A DNA stretch of 64,000 bases, from assembly GCF_006738645.1 (NCBI RefSeq), contig NZ_AP019700.1, positions 5,128,001-5,192,000 on the forward strand, given 5' to 3'. A program made the translations under genes and the position numbers. Each line of letters begins with the position of its first letter. Position 1 is the stretch's first letter. Source of the stretch: Stella humosa (GTDB taxonomy: Bacteria > Pseudomonadota > Alphaproteobacteria > ATCC43930 > Allostellaceae). This document shows positions 1-8,512 of this stretch, one piece after another. The notes under the pieces are model-generated. The model saw only the letters and a list, made by a program, of their open reading frames with translations, was not told the origin of the DNA and searched no databases.

Positions 1-493
1 TCTCGTCGCGGAGCACCGGCAGCGCCACCCAGTAGACCGGGATGCGCGCCGCCTTGGCGACGTCGATCAGTTCGTCGATGCGGGTGGCATAGAGGCGCGC
101 CCAGTCGGCGGTATTGAAGTCGTGCCGCCGCCGCGTGTCGGGATCGACGATCGCGCGGAAATCGTTCAGCCCCATCCACATCACCACCGCGTCGAGGCGG
201 CGCTCGGCGACCATGCCCTCGAGCTTCGTCTTCCAGTTCAGGTCGTGATAGCGGGTGAAGCCTGTCGACTGCACGCCGGCAGCGACCACGGTCATCTGGC
301 CCACCTGCCGCGCCTTCACCGACAGGGAACTGCCCAGGCCCTGGGCAAGCGAGTCGCCGATCACGGCCACGCGCAGGGGGCGCTGGGGGGCTTCGACCTC
401 GGCGGACCAGGCCGCACCAGCCCGGATGGACACCAGCGCGGCGGCGATGGAGATGGCGAGCGCACCCAGCGCCCGTCTGCGGCTGACGACCAT
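1..493 (-). CDS. SGNH/GDSL hydrolase family protein (DUF459-like), C-terminus outside window
   Basis: The minus strand reads from an ATG at 493 off the left edge, so only the first ~164 residues are visible. An N-terminal hydrophobic segment (about residues 5–28, beginning VVSRRRALGAL) suggests export. The SGNH block I motif IGDSLAQGLG carries the likely nucleophile Ser, and WMGLNDFR supplies the GxND block III. The spacing and the ending VYWVALPVLRDE fit the DUF459-type SGNH proteins found beside MBOAT acyltransferases. It is divergent from the next SGNH gene and probably acts with it on an envelope polysaccharide. The catalytic Asp/His block lies outside the window. Confidence 0.8.
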   Translation of the reverse strand, partial: MVVSRRRALGALAISIAAALVSIRAGAAWSAEVEAPQRPLRVAVIGDSLAQGLGSSLSVKARQVGQMTVVAAGVQSTGFTRYHDLNWKTKLEGMVAERRLDAVVMWMGLNDFRAIVDPDTRRRHDFNTADWARLYATRIDELIDVAKAARIPVYWVALPVLRDE

Positions 494-553
494 GGCCCCC
501 CTCAGTTTCGGCTGGACACCCGGTCCCGCCCGTCCGAAACAATACCACCCTGC

Positions 554-1912
554 ATGATCCGATCGAAGGCCATCGCCCGCAGAGCCCGGGCCGTGGCGGC
601 CGTCATGGCCGCCCTCGTCACCCTGGGAGGCTGCAGCAGCAGCGAGTCGGCGACGATCGCCCCGACGGCCACCGGCACGGTCGCTGCCGTCGGCGGCGGC
701 CCGTGCGGCACCGGCCGGGCGGACCCGCTGCGGCTGGAGCCGCTGGCACCGGCCCGGCCGGCCGCCGCCCGGCCGACCTACGGCCGCGAGCCCCTGGGGA
801 GCTTCTACGACGCGCTGACCATGCTGGAGCGACGGCAAACGAGCGAGCCGGTTTCCGTCCTGATCCTGGGCGACAGCCACATGGCCGGCCACTTCTTCGC
901 CGGCCGCGTGCGCGAGAAGCTGCAGGCCCGCTTCGGGTCGGCCGGGCCGGGGGCGATCCCGGGGCGGGCCACCCATCGCGCCTATCGCAATCCCCTGGCC
1001 GAGGTGCAGCAGGCCGGCAACTGGGCCGGTGTCAACAGCCTGCGCCCGACCACGCCCGGCCCGTTCGGCCTCAGCTTCTATCGCCTGCGTGCCGAGGAGG
1101 CCGGATCGACCTTGGTCGCCGCGGCAACCGAGCCCGCCGGCTTCGACCGGTTGACGGCATCGGTCGTGCGCCTGCCGGACGGCGGCGGGCTGCGGGTCTC
1201 GGCCAACGGTTGTGTGCTCGGATCGGTCGCGACCGCCGGCGATGGCACGGTCGCCCTGGTGGCCGACCTCCCGCGCGGCACGACCGAGGTGAGCATCGAA
1301 ACGACCGGCGGCCCGGTGGAGCTGATCGGCTGGCGGCTGACCCGCGGGCGCGGCCTGCTGGTCGAGAACCATGGGGTGAACGGCGCCCAGCTTGCCATGC
1401 TGTCCCATGTCGAGCCGGAGATCCTGGCGGCCGAGTTGCGGCGACGCGACCCCGCCCTGATCGTGCTGGCCTTCGGCACCAACGAGGCCTTCGCGGCCGA
1501 CTTCTCCGAGAGCCGCTACCGCGCGCTGGTGACAGAGCGGGTGGATGCGCTGCGCCGGGCCGTTCCCCGCGCCTCGATCCTGATCGTCGGCCCGCCCGAT
1601 TCGGCAGTGCCCAGTCGCGCGCCCGCCCCCGCCCGCGGCCGCAAGCCGGTCGGCTGCCGCTGGCAGGAACCGCCGAGCCTGGCCCCGGTGAAGGCCGCCC
1701 TGCGCCAGGCGGCCGCCGAGCTGGGCGTCGCCTACTGGGACTGGTCGAAGCTGACGCGGGGCGCCTGCGGGGTCGACGCCATGACGAAGCGGACACCGCC
1801 CCTGGCCCAGGCCGACCACGTCCACTTCACGGCCGATGGCTATGTGGAGGCGGCCGACCAGTTCGCCCGCTTCCTGACCGACGGCTACGCGCGGCGTCGC
1901 AAGACCTCCTGA
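554..1912 (+). CDS. SGNH/GDSL hydrolase-like lipoprotein of an O-acylation cassette
   Basis: A 452-residue protein. An open frame continues upstream of the ATG at 554, but that part runs antisense to the neighbouring gene; 554 gives a proper lipoprotein signal with lipobox LGGC (Cys27), so I start there. Block I is LILGDSHMAGH (Ser108), block III FGTNEAF, and block V ADHVHF supplies the Asp–His pair near the C-terminus, so all catalytic elements are present. The middle part has a beta-rich insertion of the kind seen in carbohydrate-active SGNH proteins. Together with the MBOAT gene 31 bp downstream, it probably transfers or removes acetyl groups on an extracellular glycan. The substrate is unknown. 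Confidence 0.8.
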   Translation: MIRSKAIARRARAVAAVMAALVTLGGCSSSESATIAPTATGTVAAVGGGPCGTGRADPLRLEPLAPARPAAARPTYGREPLGSFYDALTMLERRQTSEPVSVLILGDSHMAGHFFAGRVREKLQARFGSAGPGAIPGRATHRAYRNPLAEVQQAGNWAGVNSLRPTTPGPFGLSFYRLRAEEAGSTLVAAATEPAGFDRLTASVVRLPDGGGLRVSANGCVLGSVATAGDGTVALVADLPRGTTEVSIETTGGPVELIGWRLTRGRGLLVENHGVNGAQLAMLSHVEPEILAAELRRRDPALIVLAFGTNEAFAADFSESRYRALVTERVDALRRAVPRASILIVGPPDSAVPSRAPAPARGRKPVGCRWQEPPSLAPVKAALRQAAAELGVAYWDWSKLTRGACGVDAMTKRTPPLAQADHVHFTADGYVEAADQFARFLTDGYARRRKTS

Positions 1913-1943
1913 CCAGACCGCCCGAGACCGGCCGCCGCCGCCC

Positions 1944-3344
1944 ATGCTGTTCCCCACGACGCAGTTCCTGGTCTTCTTCTGCGTCGTGTTCGCCCTGCAT
2001 TGGCGGCTGGTGGCCTGGCCGCGCCTCGACAAGGCGATGCTGCTGGCGGCGAGCTGGTTCTTCTATGCCTGCTGGGACCCGCGCTTCCTGCTGCTGCTGG
2101 CCTTCAGCGCCGGCAATTCATGGATCGCCGGCCGGCTGCTGGACAGGCTGCCGCCGGGCCAGGGACACCGGGCCGTCACCGCCGCTTCGGTCGGCCTGCA
2201 CCTGCTGACGCTGGGCTTCTTCAAGTACTATGCCTTCTTCGTGCCGGAGCTGCTGGCGCTGGCCGGCGGCCACGGCATCGACCTGCCCCTGCCGCTGCTG
2301 GAGATCGTGCTGCCGGTCGGCATCTCGTTCTTCACCTTCCAGGGCATCTCCTACGTCGTCGACGTGGCCCGCGGCGACGCCCGGGCGGCGCGCGACCCGC
2401 TCGACGTCTTCCTCTACATCTCGTTCTTCCCGCACCTGGTGGCCGGCCCGATCGTGCGCGCGGCCAACTTCCTGCCGCAGCTGGCAGCACCCTTGTCGCG
2501 CGACCGGGTGCCGCTGGTGATGGCCGGGCTGCTGATCCTGGGCGGGCTGTTCAAGAAGATGGTCATCGCCAACGGCCTGGCGACCGGGCTCGTCGACCCG
2601 GTCTTTGCCGATCCGGCCGCCCATGGCGCGCTTGACCTGTGGCTGGCGACCTATGGCTACGCGATCCAGATCTACTGCGACTTCTCGGCCTATTCGGACA
2701 TCGCCATCGGCGTCGCCGCCCTGCTCGGCTTTCACTTCCCGCGCAATTTCGACCAGCCTTACCGTGCCCGCTCGCTGGCGGAGTTCTGGCGGCGCTGGCA
2801 CATCTCGCTCTCCAGCTTCCTGCGCGACTATCTCTACCGGCCGCTGGGCGGCAACCGGCGCGGGCCGCGGCGGACGATGGCAAACCTTCTCATCGTCATG
2901 CTGCTGGGCGGACTGTGGCACGGGGCCGCGTGGACGTTCGTGCTGTGGGGCCTGCTGCACGGGCTGGTCCTGGCGCTGGAGCGGCTGATCGGCTGGAAGG
3001 GGGCGGAGGGCTGGCGCGGCGTCCTGGCGGCAGTGATCGTCTTCCACGTCGTCTGCGCCGGCTGGGTGCTTTTCCGCAGCCCCGATGTCGCTGCGGCGGG
3101 CCAGGTCTTCGCGGGTCTTTTCGGCGGCGGCTGGAGTGCCGGGCGGGCGACGCCCTTCGCCGTCGGGCTGATCGCGCTGGGCCTGGCGCTGCACTGGCTG
3201 CCCGCCGGCTGGCTCAGCCAGGTGGAGCGGGCCCTGGCCGGCTGGCCCGCCTGGGCCTTCGGTCTGGCGGCCGGCGTCTGCCTGGTCGCGATCGACGCGG
3301 CCGGGCCAGACGGTGTCGCCCCCTTCATCTATTTCCGCTTCTGA
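1944..3344 (+). CDS. MBOAT family membrane-bound O-acyltransferase (AlgI-like)
   Basis: A 466-residue polytopic membrane protein, the usual AlgI/PatA length. Family landmarks are the conserved block EFWRRWHISLSSFLRDYLY (~281–298), the YRPLGGNRRG loop, and LWHGAAWTFVLWG with the MBOAT catalytic His at about residue 326. SFFTFQGISYVVD and FPHLVAGPI are also typical of the AlgI branch. The protein should carry acyl (usually acetyl) groups across the inner membrane to a periplasmic acceptor enzyme, for which the two SGNH proteins upstream are the obvious candidates. A 103-residue membrane protein follows 12 bp downstream, so the genes look like one operon. No exopolysaccharide synthase is in view, so the acylated glycan cannot be named. 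Confidence 0.9.
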   Translation: MLFPTTQFLVFFCVVFALHWRLVAWPRLDKAMLLAASWFFYACWDPRFLLLLAFSAGNSWIAGRLLDRLPPGQGHRAVTAASVGLHLLTLGFFKYYAFFVPELLALAGGHGIDLPLPLLEIVLPVGISFFTFQGISYVVDVARGDARAARDPLDVFLYISFFPHLVAGPIVRAANFLPQLAAPLSRDRVPLVMAGLLILGGLFKKMVIANGLATGLVDPVFADPAAHGALDLWLATYGYAIQIYCDFSAYSDIAIGVAALLGFHFPRNFDQPYRARSLAEFWRRWHISLSSFLRDYLYRPLGGNRRGPRRTMANLLIVMLLGGLWHGAAWTFVLWGLLHGLVLALERLIGWKGAEGWRGVLAAVIVFHVVCAGWVLFRSPDVAAAGQVFAGLFGGGWSAGRATPFAVGLIALGLALHWLPAGWLSQVERALAGWPAWAFGLAAGVCLVAIDAAGPDGVAPFIYFRF

Positions 3345-3356
3345 GGAAGGAGCCCG

Positions 3357-3668
3357 ATGCGCCAGCCCTGGCTAGAGGCCGCCGACCCGCCGCCCGGTTC
3401 GGTACCCGATCTCTTCACCCGCAACAGCCCGGTCCGCAGCGCCGGCAAGGCCGGTATCGCCGTGGCGGTCGCCGTGGTCGTGCTGATCCTCGGCACCACG
3501 ACCGAGCAGGCCAAGGCCGTCTGGGATCTGCCCAACTGGCCGGGTGCCGACCTGCTGACCGCCGCCGTCGAGCACCTGGACGGGGCAGCCCGGGCGATCG
3601 GCCTCGACCGGCCGCACGCCGCCCTGCGCGCGCTCGTCCGCCGGCTGGAGGAAGCGCGCTTCGACTGA
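3357..3668 (+). CDS. small single-pass membrane protein of the MBOAT cassette, function unknown
   Basis: A 103-residue protein, ATG preceded by GAGGAAGGAGC. Its only clear feature is one transmembrane helix (~residues 31–47, GIAVAVAVVVLILGTT); an N-terminal cytoplasmic stretch contains DPPPGSVPDLF and a soluble tail ends in a charged helix. It follows the MBOAT gene by 12 bp and is probably co-translated with it. I recognise no family. Its position suggests an accessory or docking subunit of the acylation machinery, but that is inference from location only. Confidence 0.6.
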   Translation: MRQPWLEAADPPPGSVPDLFTRNSPVRSAGKAGIAVAVAVVVLILGTTTEQAKAVWDLPNWPGADLLTAAVEHLDGAARAIGLDRPHAALRALVRRLEEARFD

Positions 3669-3675
3669 GCGGCGC

Positions 3676-4401
3676 CTACAGGGCCGGGGCGGTGGCGCCC
3701 CCGGCGCGATAGGCGATCCAGCCCGACCGTCGCAGGTCGCAGGCCGGGCACCCGCCGCAGCCATAGCCCCAGTCATGGCGCTGCGTGCGGTCGCCCAGGT
3801 AGCAGCTCACCGTTTCCTCGACGATCGCCTCGACCAGGGCCGGCCCGCCCAGCCCCTCGGCCAGGCGCCAGGTCGCCGCCTTGTCGCGCCACATCAGCGG
3901 CGTGTGGAGCGTGACCCGCCGGTCCATGCCGAGCGTGAGCGCCACCTGCAATGCCTTCAGCGTGTCGTCGCGACAGTCGGGATAGCCGGAATAGTCGGTT
4001 TCGCACATGCCGCCCACCAGGTGGCGAATGCCGCGGCGATAGGCGAGTGCTGCCGCATAGGTGAAGAACAGCAGGTTGCGGCCCGGCACGAAGGTGCTGG
4101 GCAGGCCGGCCGCGTTCACCGTGATCTCGGCCTCGCGGGTCAGTGCCGTCTCGCTGATGCGGCCCAGCGTCGTCAGGTCGAGCAGATGGTCGTCGCCCAG
4201 CCGGGCGGCCCAGGCGGGATTGAGGCCAGCGAAGCCGTCGCGCAGGCGCGGCCGGCAGTCGAGTTCCACCCGGTGGCGCTGGCCATAGTCGAACCCCACC
4301 GTCTCCACCCGCCCGAAGCGGTCGAGCGCCCAAGCGAGGCAGGTGGCGGAATCCTGGCCGCCGGAGAGGAGGACGAGGGCGGGTTCGGCGGCGAGCGACA
4401 T
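3676..4401 (-). CDS. queC: 7-cyano-7-deazaguanine synthase QueC
   Basis: This enzyme makes preQ0 from 7-carboxy-7-deazaguanine, ammonia and ATP, an early step to queuosine. The N-terminus carries the PP-loop motif LLSGGQDS; the C-terminus carries the zinc-binding cysteines in SCYLGD and [13 protein letters not shown]. The [14 protein letters not shown] stretch is a strong family signature. From the ATG at 4401 it is 241 residues, as expected; alternative ATGs at 4422 and 4443 add 7 or 14 residues, and the last has the better purine-rich upstream sequence, so the start is not certain. It stands alone and convergent to the acylation cassette; no other que gene is in the window. Confidence 0.95.
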   Translation of the reverse strand: MSLAAEPALVLLSGGQDSATCLAWALDRFGRVETVGFDYGQRHRVELDCRPRLRDGFAGLNPAWAARLGDDHLLDLTTLGRISETALTREAEITVNAAGLPSTFVPGRNLLFFTYAAALAYRRGIRHLVGGMCETDYSGYPDCRDDTLKALQVALTLGMDRRVTLHTPLMWRDKAATWRLAEGLGGPALVEAIVEETVSCYLGDRTQRHDWGYGCGGCPACDLRRSGWIAYRAGGATAPAL

Positions 4402-4519
4402 CTGGACACCCGGGAGCGACATGGCGGAACTGTGCTTGCGCATAGCATACCACGTGCCGCCCTTGCCCCCGCCGCGACGGCCGACTAGTTTGCCGGCCGA
4501 CCCGCCGAACGGCGATCGT

Positions 4520-4594
4520 TGGGGCGTAGCCAAGTGGTAAGGCAGCGGATTTTGATTCCGCCATTCCCAGGTTCGAATCCTGGCGCCCCAGCCA
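4520..4594 (+). tRNA. tRNA-Gln (anticodon UUG)
   Basis: A 75-nt cloverleaf. The acceptor stem TGGGGCG pairs with CGCCCCA, the D-arm is GCCAAGTGGTAAGGC, the anticodon stem-loop GCGGATTTTGATTCCGC reads TTG, and the T-arm CCAGGTTCGAATCCTGG is perfect. Discriminator G and CCA are encoded at 4591–4594. The TGGGG 5' end is typical of bacterial tRNA-Gln. There is no sign of integration at this tRNA. Confidence 0.97.
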
Positions 4595-4687
4595 ATCCAT
4601 CCCCACGAGTGAACCACCCACGCAGCAGGTGCGACCAAGGCCACGCGCAAGGGCTATTGTCGCGCATCGTGGCAGGGTGGGGTTCCG

Positions 4688-5245
4688 ATGGAATGGATCG
4701 TTCTGGGCGCAGTCGTTCTCGTCATCCTCTATGTGGTCGTCGTCTACAACCGGCTCGTCGCCCTGCGGCAGACCACCAACCAGGCCTGGGCCGACGTCGA
4801 TGTGCAGCTGAAGCAGCGCCACGACCTGGTCCCCAACCTGGTGGAGACGGTGAAGGGCTATGCCGGGCATGAGCGCCAGACGCTGGAACAGGTGGTGGCC
4901 GCCCGCAACGCCGCTGTCGCCGCCCATGGCCCGGCCGAGGCCGGACAGGCCGAGGCAGCACTGTCGGGCGCGCTCGGCCGGATGTTCGCGCTGGCCGAAT
5001 CCTACCCCGACCTGAAGGCCGCGACCAACTTCCTGGAGTTGCAGCGCGACCTGTCGGACCTGGAGAACCGCATCGCGGCGGCCCGCCGCTTCTTCAACAA
5101 TGCGGTGTCGGAGTTCAATGCGGCGATCGAGCAGATCCCGGCCGTCTTCTTCGCCGGCATCGCCGGCTTCCGTGCGCGCACCTTCTTCGAGCTGGGGGCG
5201 GACGAGCGACGGCAGGTGGAGACCGCGCCCAAGGTCGCGTTCTGA
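4688..5245 (+). CDS. lemA: LemA family protein
   Basis: A 185-residue LemA protein with an N-terminal membrane anchor (~residues 3–21) followed by a long helical domain. Family signatures include VYNRLVALRQ, NQAWADVDVQLKQRHDLVPNLV and FNNAVSEFNAAIEQIPAVFFAG. LemA proteins are anchored with the domain exposed; their molecular role is not settled. The next gene, 30 bp downstream, is an M48 metalloprotease, a recurring partner, and the two are surely one operon. The ATG at 4688 is preceded by GGGTGGGG at a sensible distance. Confidence 0.93.
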   Translation: MEWIVLGAVVLVILYVVVVYNRLVALRQTTNQAWADVDVQLKQRHDLVPNLVETVKGYAGHERQTLEQVVAARNAAVAAHGPAEAGQAEAALSGALGRMFALAESYPDLKAATNFLELQRDLSDLENRIAAARRFFNNAVSEFNAAIEQIPAVFFAGIAGFRARTFFELGADERRQVETAPKVAF

Positions 5246-5275
5246 CCGCCGGCCGAGCCGGACGGGAGGCCAGCC

Positions 5276-6364
5276 ATGATCGGCACGATCGGACTGAAAA
5301 CCCACCTGTGGAACAACGCGGCCAGGTCGATCCTGCTGCTGGCGGGGTTCCCGCTGCTGCTGCTGCTGATCGCCTATGCCATCGCCCTGCTCATCGAGGC
5401 CGGCAGCAGCCCCAGCGTCGCCGAGGGGCTGGCGGCCGCCGGCCGCCGGCTGCCGGTGCTGGCGCCGATCGCGGTGGCGGCCGCACTCGCCTGGTTTGCG
5501 GTCGCCTGGTTCGCCAATGCCCGGCTGGTGACGGCGATGACGGGCGCGCGCATGGTGACCCGGCGCGACGAGCCGCGGCTGCATGCCCTGCTGGAGACTC
5601 TGTGCATCGCCCGCGGCCTGCCGATGCCGCGGCTCGGCATCATCGAGACCGACGCACTCAACGCCTATGCCGCCGGCGTCACCCAGGCCCAGCAGGTGAT
5701 CGTCGTCACCCGCGGCCTCCTGACCGCCCTCGACGAGGCGGAGGTCGAGGCGGTGCTGGCCCATGAGCTGAGCCATATCCGCCATGGCGACGTCCGCATG
5801 CTGATGGTGGCGACCGTCTTCGTCGGCATCATCTCGCTGCTGGCCGACCTGGTCAGCCGCGGCTGGCGGCACGTGCCGACCGGCCCGACCGGCGGCACCC
5901 GCAGCCGCAGCGGCAGTTCGGGCGGCAGCGGTTCCGGCGGCTCCAGTTCCAGCAGCCGCAAGGGCAATGCAGGTGCCGCCATCGTCCTGGTGCTGATCGC
6001 GGTCGCCTGCATCTTCGCCGCGCGCATGCTGGCGGTCGCCATCCGCTTCGCCCTGTCGCGCCGGCGGGAGTTCATGGCGGATGCCGGCGCGGTCGAGCTG
6101 ACCCGCGACCCCGACGCCATGATCGCGGCCCTGCGCAAGATCGAGGGCCGGTCGGCGGTGGCGGGCGTGCCCGACGATCTGCGCGCCATGTTCATCGACG
6201 ACGGGGCCGCGACCGGCTTCTTCCAGCGGCTGACCGCCACCCACCCTTCGATCGGCGAGCGGGTGGCAGCCCTGGTCGCCTTTGCCGGCGGGCGCGACCC
6301 GGGCCCGCGACCGGCCGCCGATCCCCTCGCGGCCACCACGATCCTGAAATCGAGCGCGGCTTAG
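5276..6364 (+). CDS. M48 family membrane metalloprotease (HtpX-like)
   Basis: A 362-residue membrane protease. Two N-terminal hydrophobic segments (~18–40 and ~57–82) precede the zinc site HELSH (His163, Glu164, His167), with the third ligand Glu265 in RREFMADAGA. A further hydrophobic segment (~235–255) lies between them. An unusual Ser/Gly-rich linker (~205–232) is low complexity and probably flexible. It is co-transcribed with lemA. HtpX-type proteases degrade misfolded membrane proteins; the actual substrate here is unknown. The ATG has a GGGAGG ribosome-binding site. Confidence 0.92.
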   Translation: MIGTIGLKTHLWNNAARSILLLAGFPLLLLLIAYAIALLIEAGSSPSVAEGLAAAGRRLPVLAPIAVAAALAWFAVAWFANARLVTAMTGARMVTRRDEPRLHALLETLCIARGLPMPRLGIIETDALNAYAAGVTQAQQVIVVTRGLLTALDEAEVEAVLAHELSHIRHGDVRMLMVATVFVGIISLLADLVSRGWRHVPTGPTGGTRSRSGSSGGSGSGGSSSSSRKGNAGAAIVLVLIAVACIFAARMLAVAIRFALSRRREFMADAGAVELTRDPDAMIAALRKIEGRSAVAGVPDDLRAMFIDDGAATGFFQRLTATHPSIGERVAALVAFAGGRDPGPRPAADPLAATTILKSSAA

Positions 6365-6443
6365 GATAGAAAAGACGGGATCGGCCGCCCGCAGTCGCGT
6401 CGGCCCGAGCCATGCGACGACGGAGACGAGTGGCCTTCCCCCC

Positions 6444-7412
6444 GTGACCTTGCCGCCCGAACAGCCAGCGCCACCATCCAGGACCTCCCGTCGCGACCGG
6501 GTGACGGTCGAGCTGAGCGCGGCCATCGTCGCGGCCTCGCCCGCCGGGCCATCGGTGCTGGCCGTCCGCCGGCGCAAGGGCGGGCCGGCGGGCCTGCCAT
6601 CCGGCCCGCTGGAGGCCGCCCACCGAACCCTGGAGGCCGGGCTGCGACGCTGGGTCGAGGACCAGACGCGCCAGCAGCTAGGCCATGTCGAGCAGCTCTA
6701 CACCTTCGGCGACCGCGACCGGGCGGCCGATGGGCGCGCCCTTTCCATCGGCTACCTGGCGCTGGTGCGCGAGGCGCGGCCAGCCGGCAGCGTGGATGCC
6801 GCCTGGCAGGGCTGGTATCGCCATTTCCCGTGGGAGGACCGGCGCGACGGCCGACCGCCCGGCCTGGACGCGCTGGAGACCCGTCTCGCCGCCTGGGCCG
6901 ATAGCGCGGCCGACGCAACCGAGCGCCGGCTGCGTCGGGCCCGGCTGGCCGCCACCTTCGGCCTGGACGGCGACGGCTGGATCGAGGACCGCGTGCTCGA
7001 GCGCTACGAACTGCTGTACGAGGCAGGCTTGGTGGCCGAGGCGTGTCGCACGGAAGCCGCCGAAACCCTGCCCTGGGGCGAGGCGATGATCGCCGACCAT
7101 CGCCGCATCCTGGCCACCGCGATCGGCCGCCTGCGCGGCAAGATCAAGTACCGCCCGATCGTCTTCGAACTGATGCCGCCCAGCTTCACCTTCCTGCAGC
7201 TCCAGCAGACGGTGGAGGGGCTGGCCGGCATCCGCCTGCACAAGCCGAACTTCCGCCGCCTGGTGGAGCAGCAGGGCCTGGTGGAGGAGACGGGCGCCAT
7301 GGCGGCCGAAACCGGTGGCCGCCCCGCCCGCCTGCTGCGCTTCCGGCCCGAGGTCCTGCAGGAGCGCCCGGCGCCCGGCCTGCGCCTGCCGCGCTCCCGC
7401 CCGCCTGCCTAG
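6444..7412 (+). CDS. nadQ: NadQ-like NAD biosynthesis regulator (Nudix-like domain plus winged helix)
   Basis: A 322-residue protein with a GTG start. The N-terminal half resembles a Nudix fold without a complete catalytic Nudix box, and the C-terminal half (from about LRGKIKYRPIVFELMP, then FTFLQLQQTVEGLAG and PNFRRLVEQQGLVEE) is the winged-helix DNA-binding region of the NrtR/NadQ type. Such proteins sense an NAD-related ligand and repress NAD synthesis genes. It lies immediately upstream of, and co-directional with, nadA–nadC, and two inverted repeats lie in the 104-bp gap that carries the nadA promoter. The family assignment is from memory of alphaproteobacterial NadQ (COG4111) and strongly supported by context. 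Confidence 0.8.
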   Translation: MTLPPEQPAPPSRTSRRDRVTVELSAAIVAASPAGPSVLAVRRRKGGPAGLPSGPLEAAHRTLEAGLRRWVEDQTRQQLGHVEQLYTFGDRDRAADGRALSIGYLALVREARPAGSVDAAWQGWYRHFPWEDRRDGRPPGLDALETRLAAWADSAADATERRLRRARLAATFGLDGDGWIEDRVLERYELLYEAGLVAEACRTEAAETLPWGEAMIADHRRILATAIGRLRGKIKYRPIVFELMPPSFTFLQLQQTVEGLAGIRLHKPNFRRLVEQQGLVEETGAMAAETGGRPARLLRFRPEVLQERPAPGLRLPRSRPPA

Positions 7413-7448
7413 CCCCGGCCACCTCACGCCATCCTGAAATATTCTGCG

Positions 7449-7476
7449 TTGACACCCTTATACTCAGTCATAGAAT
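7449..7476 (+). promoter_or_regulatory. predicted sigma70 promoter of nadA–nadC
   Basis: TTGACA (7449–7454) matches the −35 consensus exactly; TAGAAT (7471–7476) is a good −10 with a 16-bp spacer. The predicted start lies about 35 bp before the nadA ATG, and the following AAGGAGGG (7505–7512) is a strong ribosome-binding site. Confidence 0.7.
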
Positions 7477-7478
7477 AA
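7458..7478 (+). promoter_or_regulatory. candidate NadQ operator 1, overlapping the −10 region
   Basis: TTATACT (7458–7464) and AGAATAA (7472–7478) are inverted arms with one mismatch and a 7-bp centre. The site covers the spacer and the −10 of the predicted promoter, where a bound repressor would block RNA polymerase. It shares the half-site TTATACTC with the second site. Confidence 0.6.
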
Positions 7479-7487
7479 GCATCTGAA

Positions 7488-7504
7488 ATACTCATATCGA
7501 GTAT
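7488..7504 (+). promoter_or_regulatory. candidate NadQ operator 2
   Basis: ATACTC (7488–7493) and GAGTAT (7499–7504) are perfect inverted arms with a 5-bp centre ATATC. It lies 24 bp downstream of the arm centre of operator 1, roughly two helical turns, between the −10 box and the ribosome-binding site. The spacing suggests cooperative binding by dimers. This AT-rich patch stands out strongly from the surrounding GC-rich DNA. Confidence 0.65.
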
Positions 7505-7516
7505 AAGGAGGGTGCG

Positions 7517-8512
7517 ATGGATTTGGTGGCGGAGCGCGTTTCGGACGCGGGGCGGCTGGCAGCGGCGCGGCGACGGCTGGACGGCATCATCCCCGATGCC
7601 GAATGGCACGAGGTGGAATCCGACATCGACGCCATCCTGCGCCTGAAGCGCGAGCGCGACGCGGTCATCCTGGCCCACAACTACCAGACGCCCGACATCT
7701 ATCACGGCATCGCCGACATCGTCGGCGACTCGCTGGCCCTGGCGCGCGAGGCCGCCCGCACGCAAGCCAGCGTCATCGTGCTCTGCGGCGTCCATTTCAT
7801 GGCCGAGACGGCGAAGATCCTGAACCCGGGCAAGACCGTGCTGATCCCCGACCCGGCGGCCGGCTGCTCGCTGGCCGATTCGATCACGGCGGCCGACGTG
7901 CGGCTGATGCGCCAGCGCCACCCGGGGGTGCCGGTCGCCGTCTATGTCAACACCTCGGCCGAGGTGAAGGCCGAGGCCGACATCTGCTGCACGTCCGGCA
8001 ATGCCGAGAAGATCGTCGACTCCTTACCGGGCGATTCCGTGATCTTCCTGCCTGACGAGTACTTGGCAAGCTGGGTCGCCGGGCGCACGGCCAAGCGCAT
8101 CATCGCCTGGCACGGCCACTGCGAGGTGCATGAGCGCTTCACCGCCGAGGACATCGCCCGCGTCCGCCGCGAGTATGGCAAGCTCGACGTCATCGCCCAT
8201 CCCGAATGCCCGCCCGACGTGCTGGCGGCGGCCGACTTCGTGGGCTCGACCGCGCAGATGACCGACTGGGTGAAATCCAAGCGCCCGCCGCGCGTCCTGC
8301 TGCTGACCGAATGCTCGATGAGCGACAATGTGGCGGCCGAGGTGCCGGACGTGGAACTGGTGCGCGCCTGCAACCTCTGCCCGCACATGAAGCGCATCGA
8401 CCTTGCCAAGGTGCGCGCCAGCCTGGAGACGATGACGCACGCCGTGGAGATTGCCCCCGACGTGGCCGCCCGCGCCCGCCGCTCGGTCGAGCGCATGCTG
8501 GAGGTCCGCTGA
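7517..8512 (+). CDS. nadA: quinolinate synthase NadA
   Basis: A 331-residue [4Fe–4S] enzyme condensing iminoaspartate with dihydroxyacetone phosphate to quinolinate. Recognisable stretches are ILAHNYQTPDIYHGIADIVGDSL, CGVHFMAETAKIL (Cys90), VYVNTSAEVKAEADICCTSG (Cys157/158), HPECPPDV and ACNLCPHMKRI (Cys285/288), covering the usual cluster ligands. The ATG is set by the AAGGAGGG ribosome-binding site 5 bp upstream. The stop overlaps the nadC start by one base. nadB is not between nadA and nadC, so the iminoaspartate source must be encoded elsewhere. Confidence 0.97.
   Translation: MDLVAERVSDAGRLAAARRRLDGIIPDAEWHEVESDIDAILRLKRERDAVILAHNYQTPDIYHGIADIVGDSLALAREAARTQASVIVLCGVHFMAETAKILNPGKTVLIPDPAAGCSLADSITAADVRLMRQRHPGVPVAVYVNTSAEVKAEADICCTSGNAEKIVDSLPGDSVIFLPDEYLASWVAGRTAKRIIAWHGHCEVHERFTAEDIARVRREYGKLDVIAHPECPPDVLAAADFVGSTAQMTDWVKSKRPPRVLLLTECSMSDNVAAEVPDVELVRACNLCPHMKRIDLAKVRASLETMTHAVEIAPDVAARARRSVERMLEVR

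Noticed and set aside
3773-6577. 934-codon open frame on the minus strand
   Set aside because: It runs antisense through queC, tRNA-Gln, lemA and the M48 gene; in GC-rich DNA the opposite frame of real genes stays open. Its translation is low-complexity Arg/Gly/Ala sequence.
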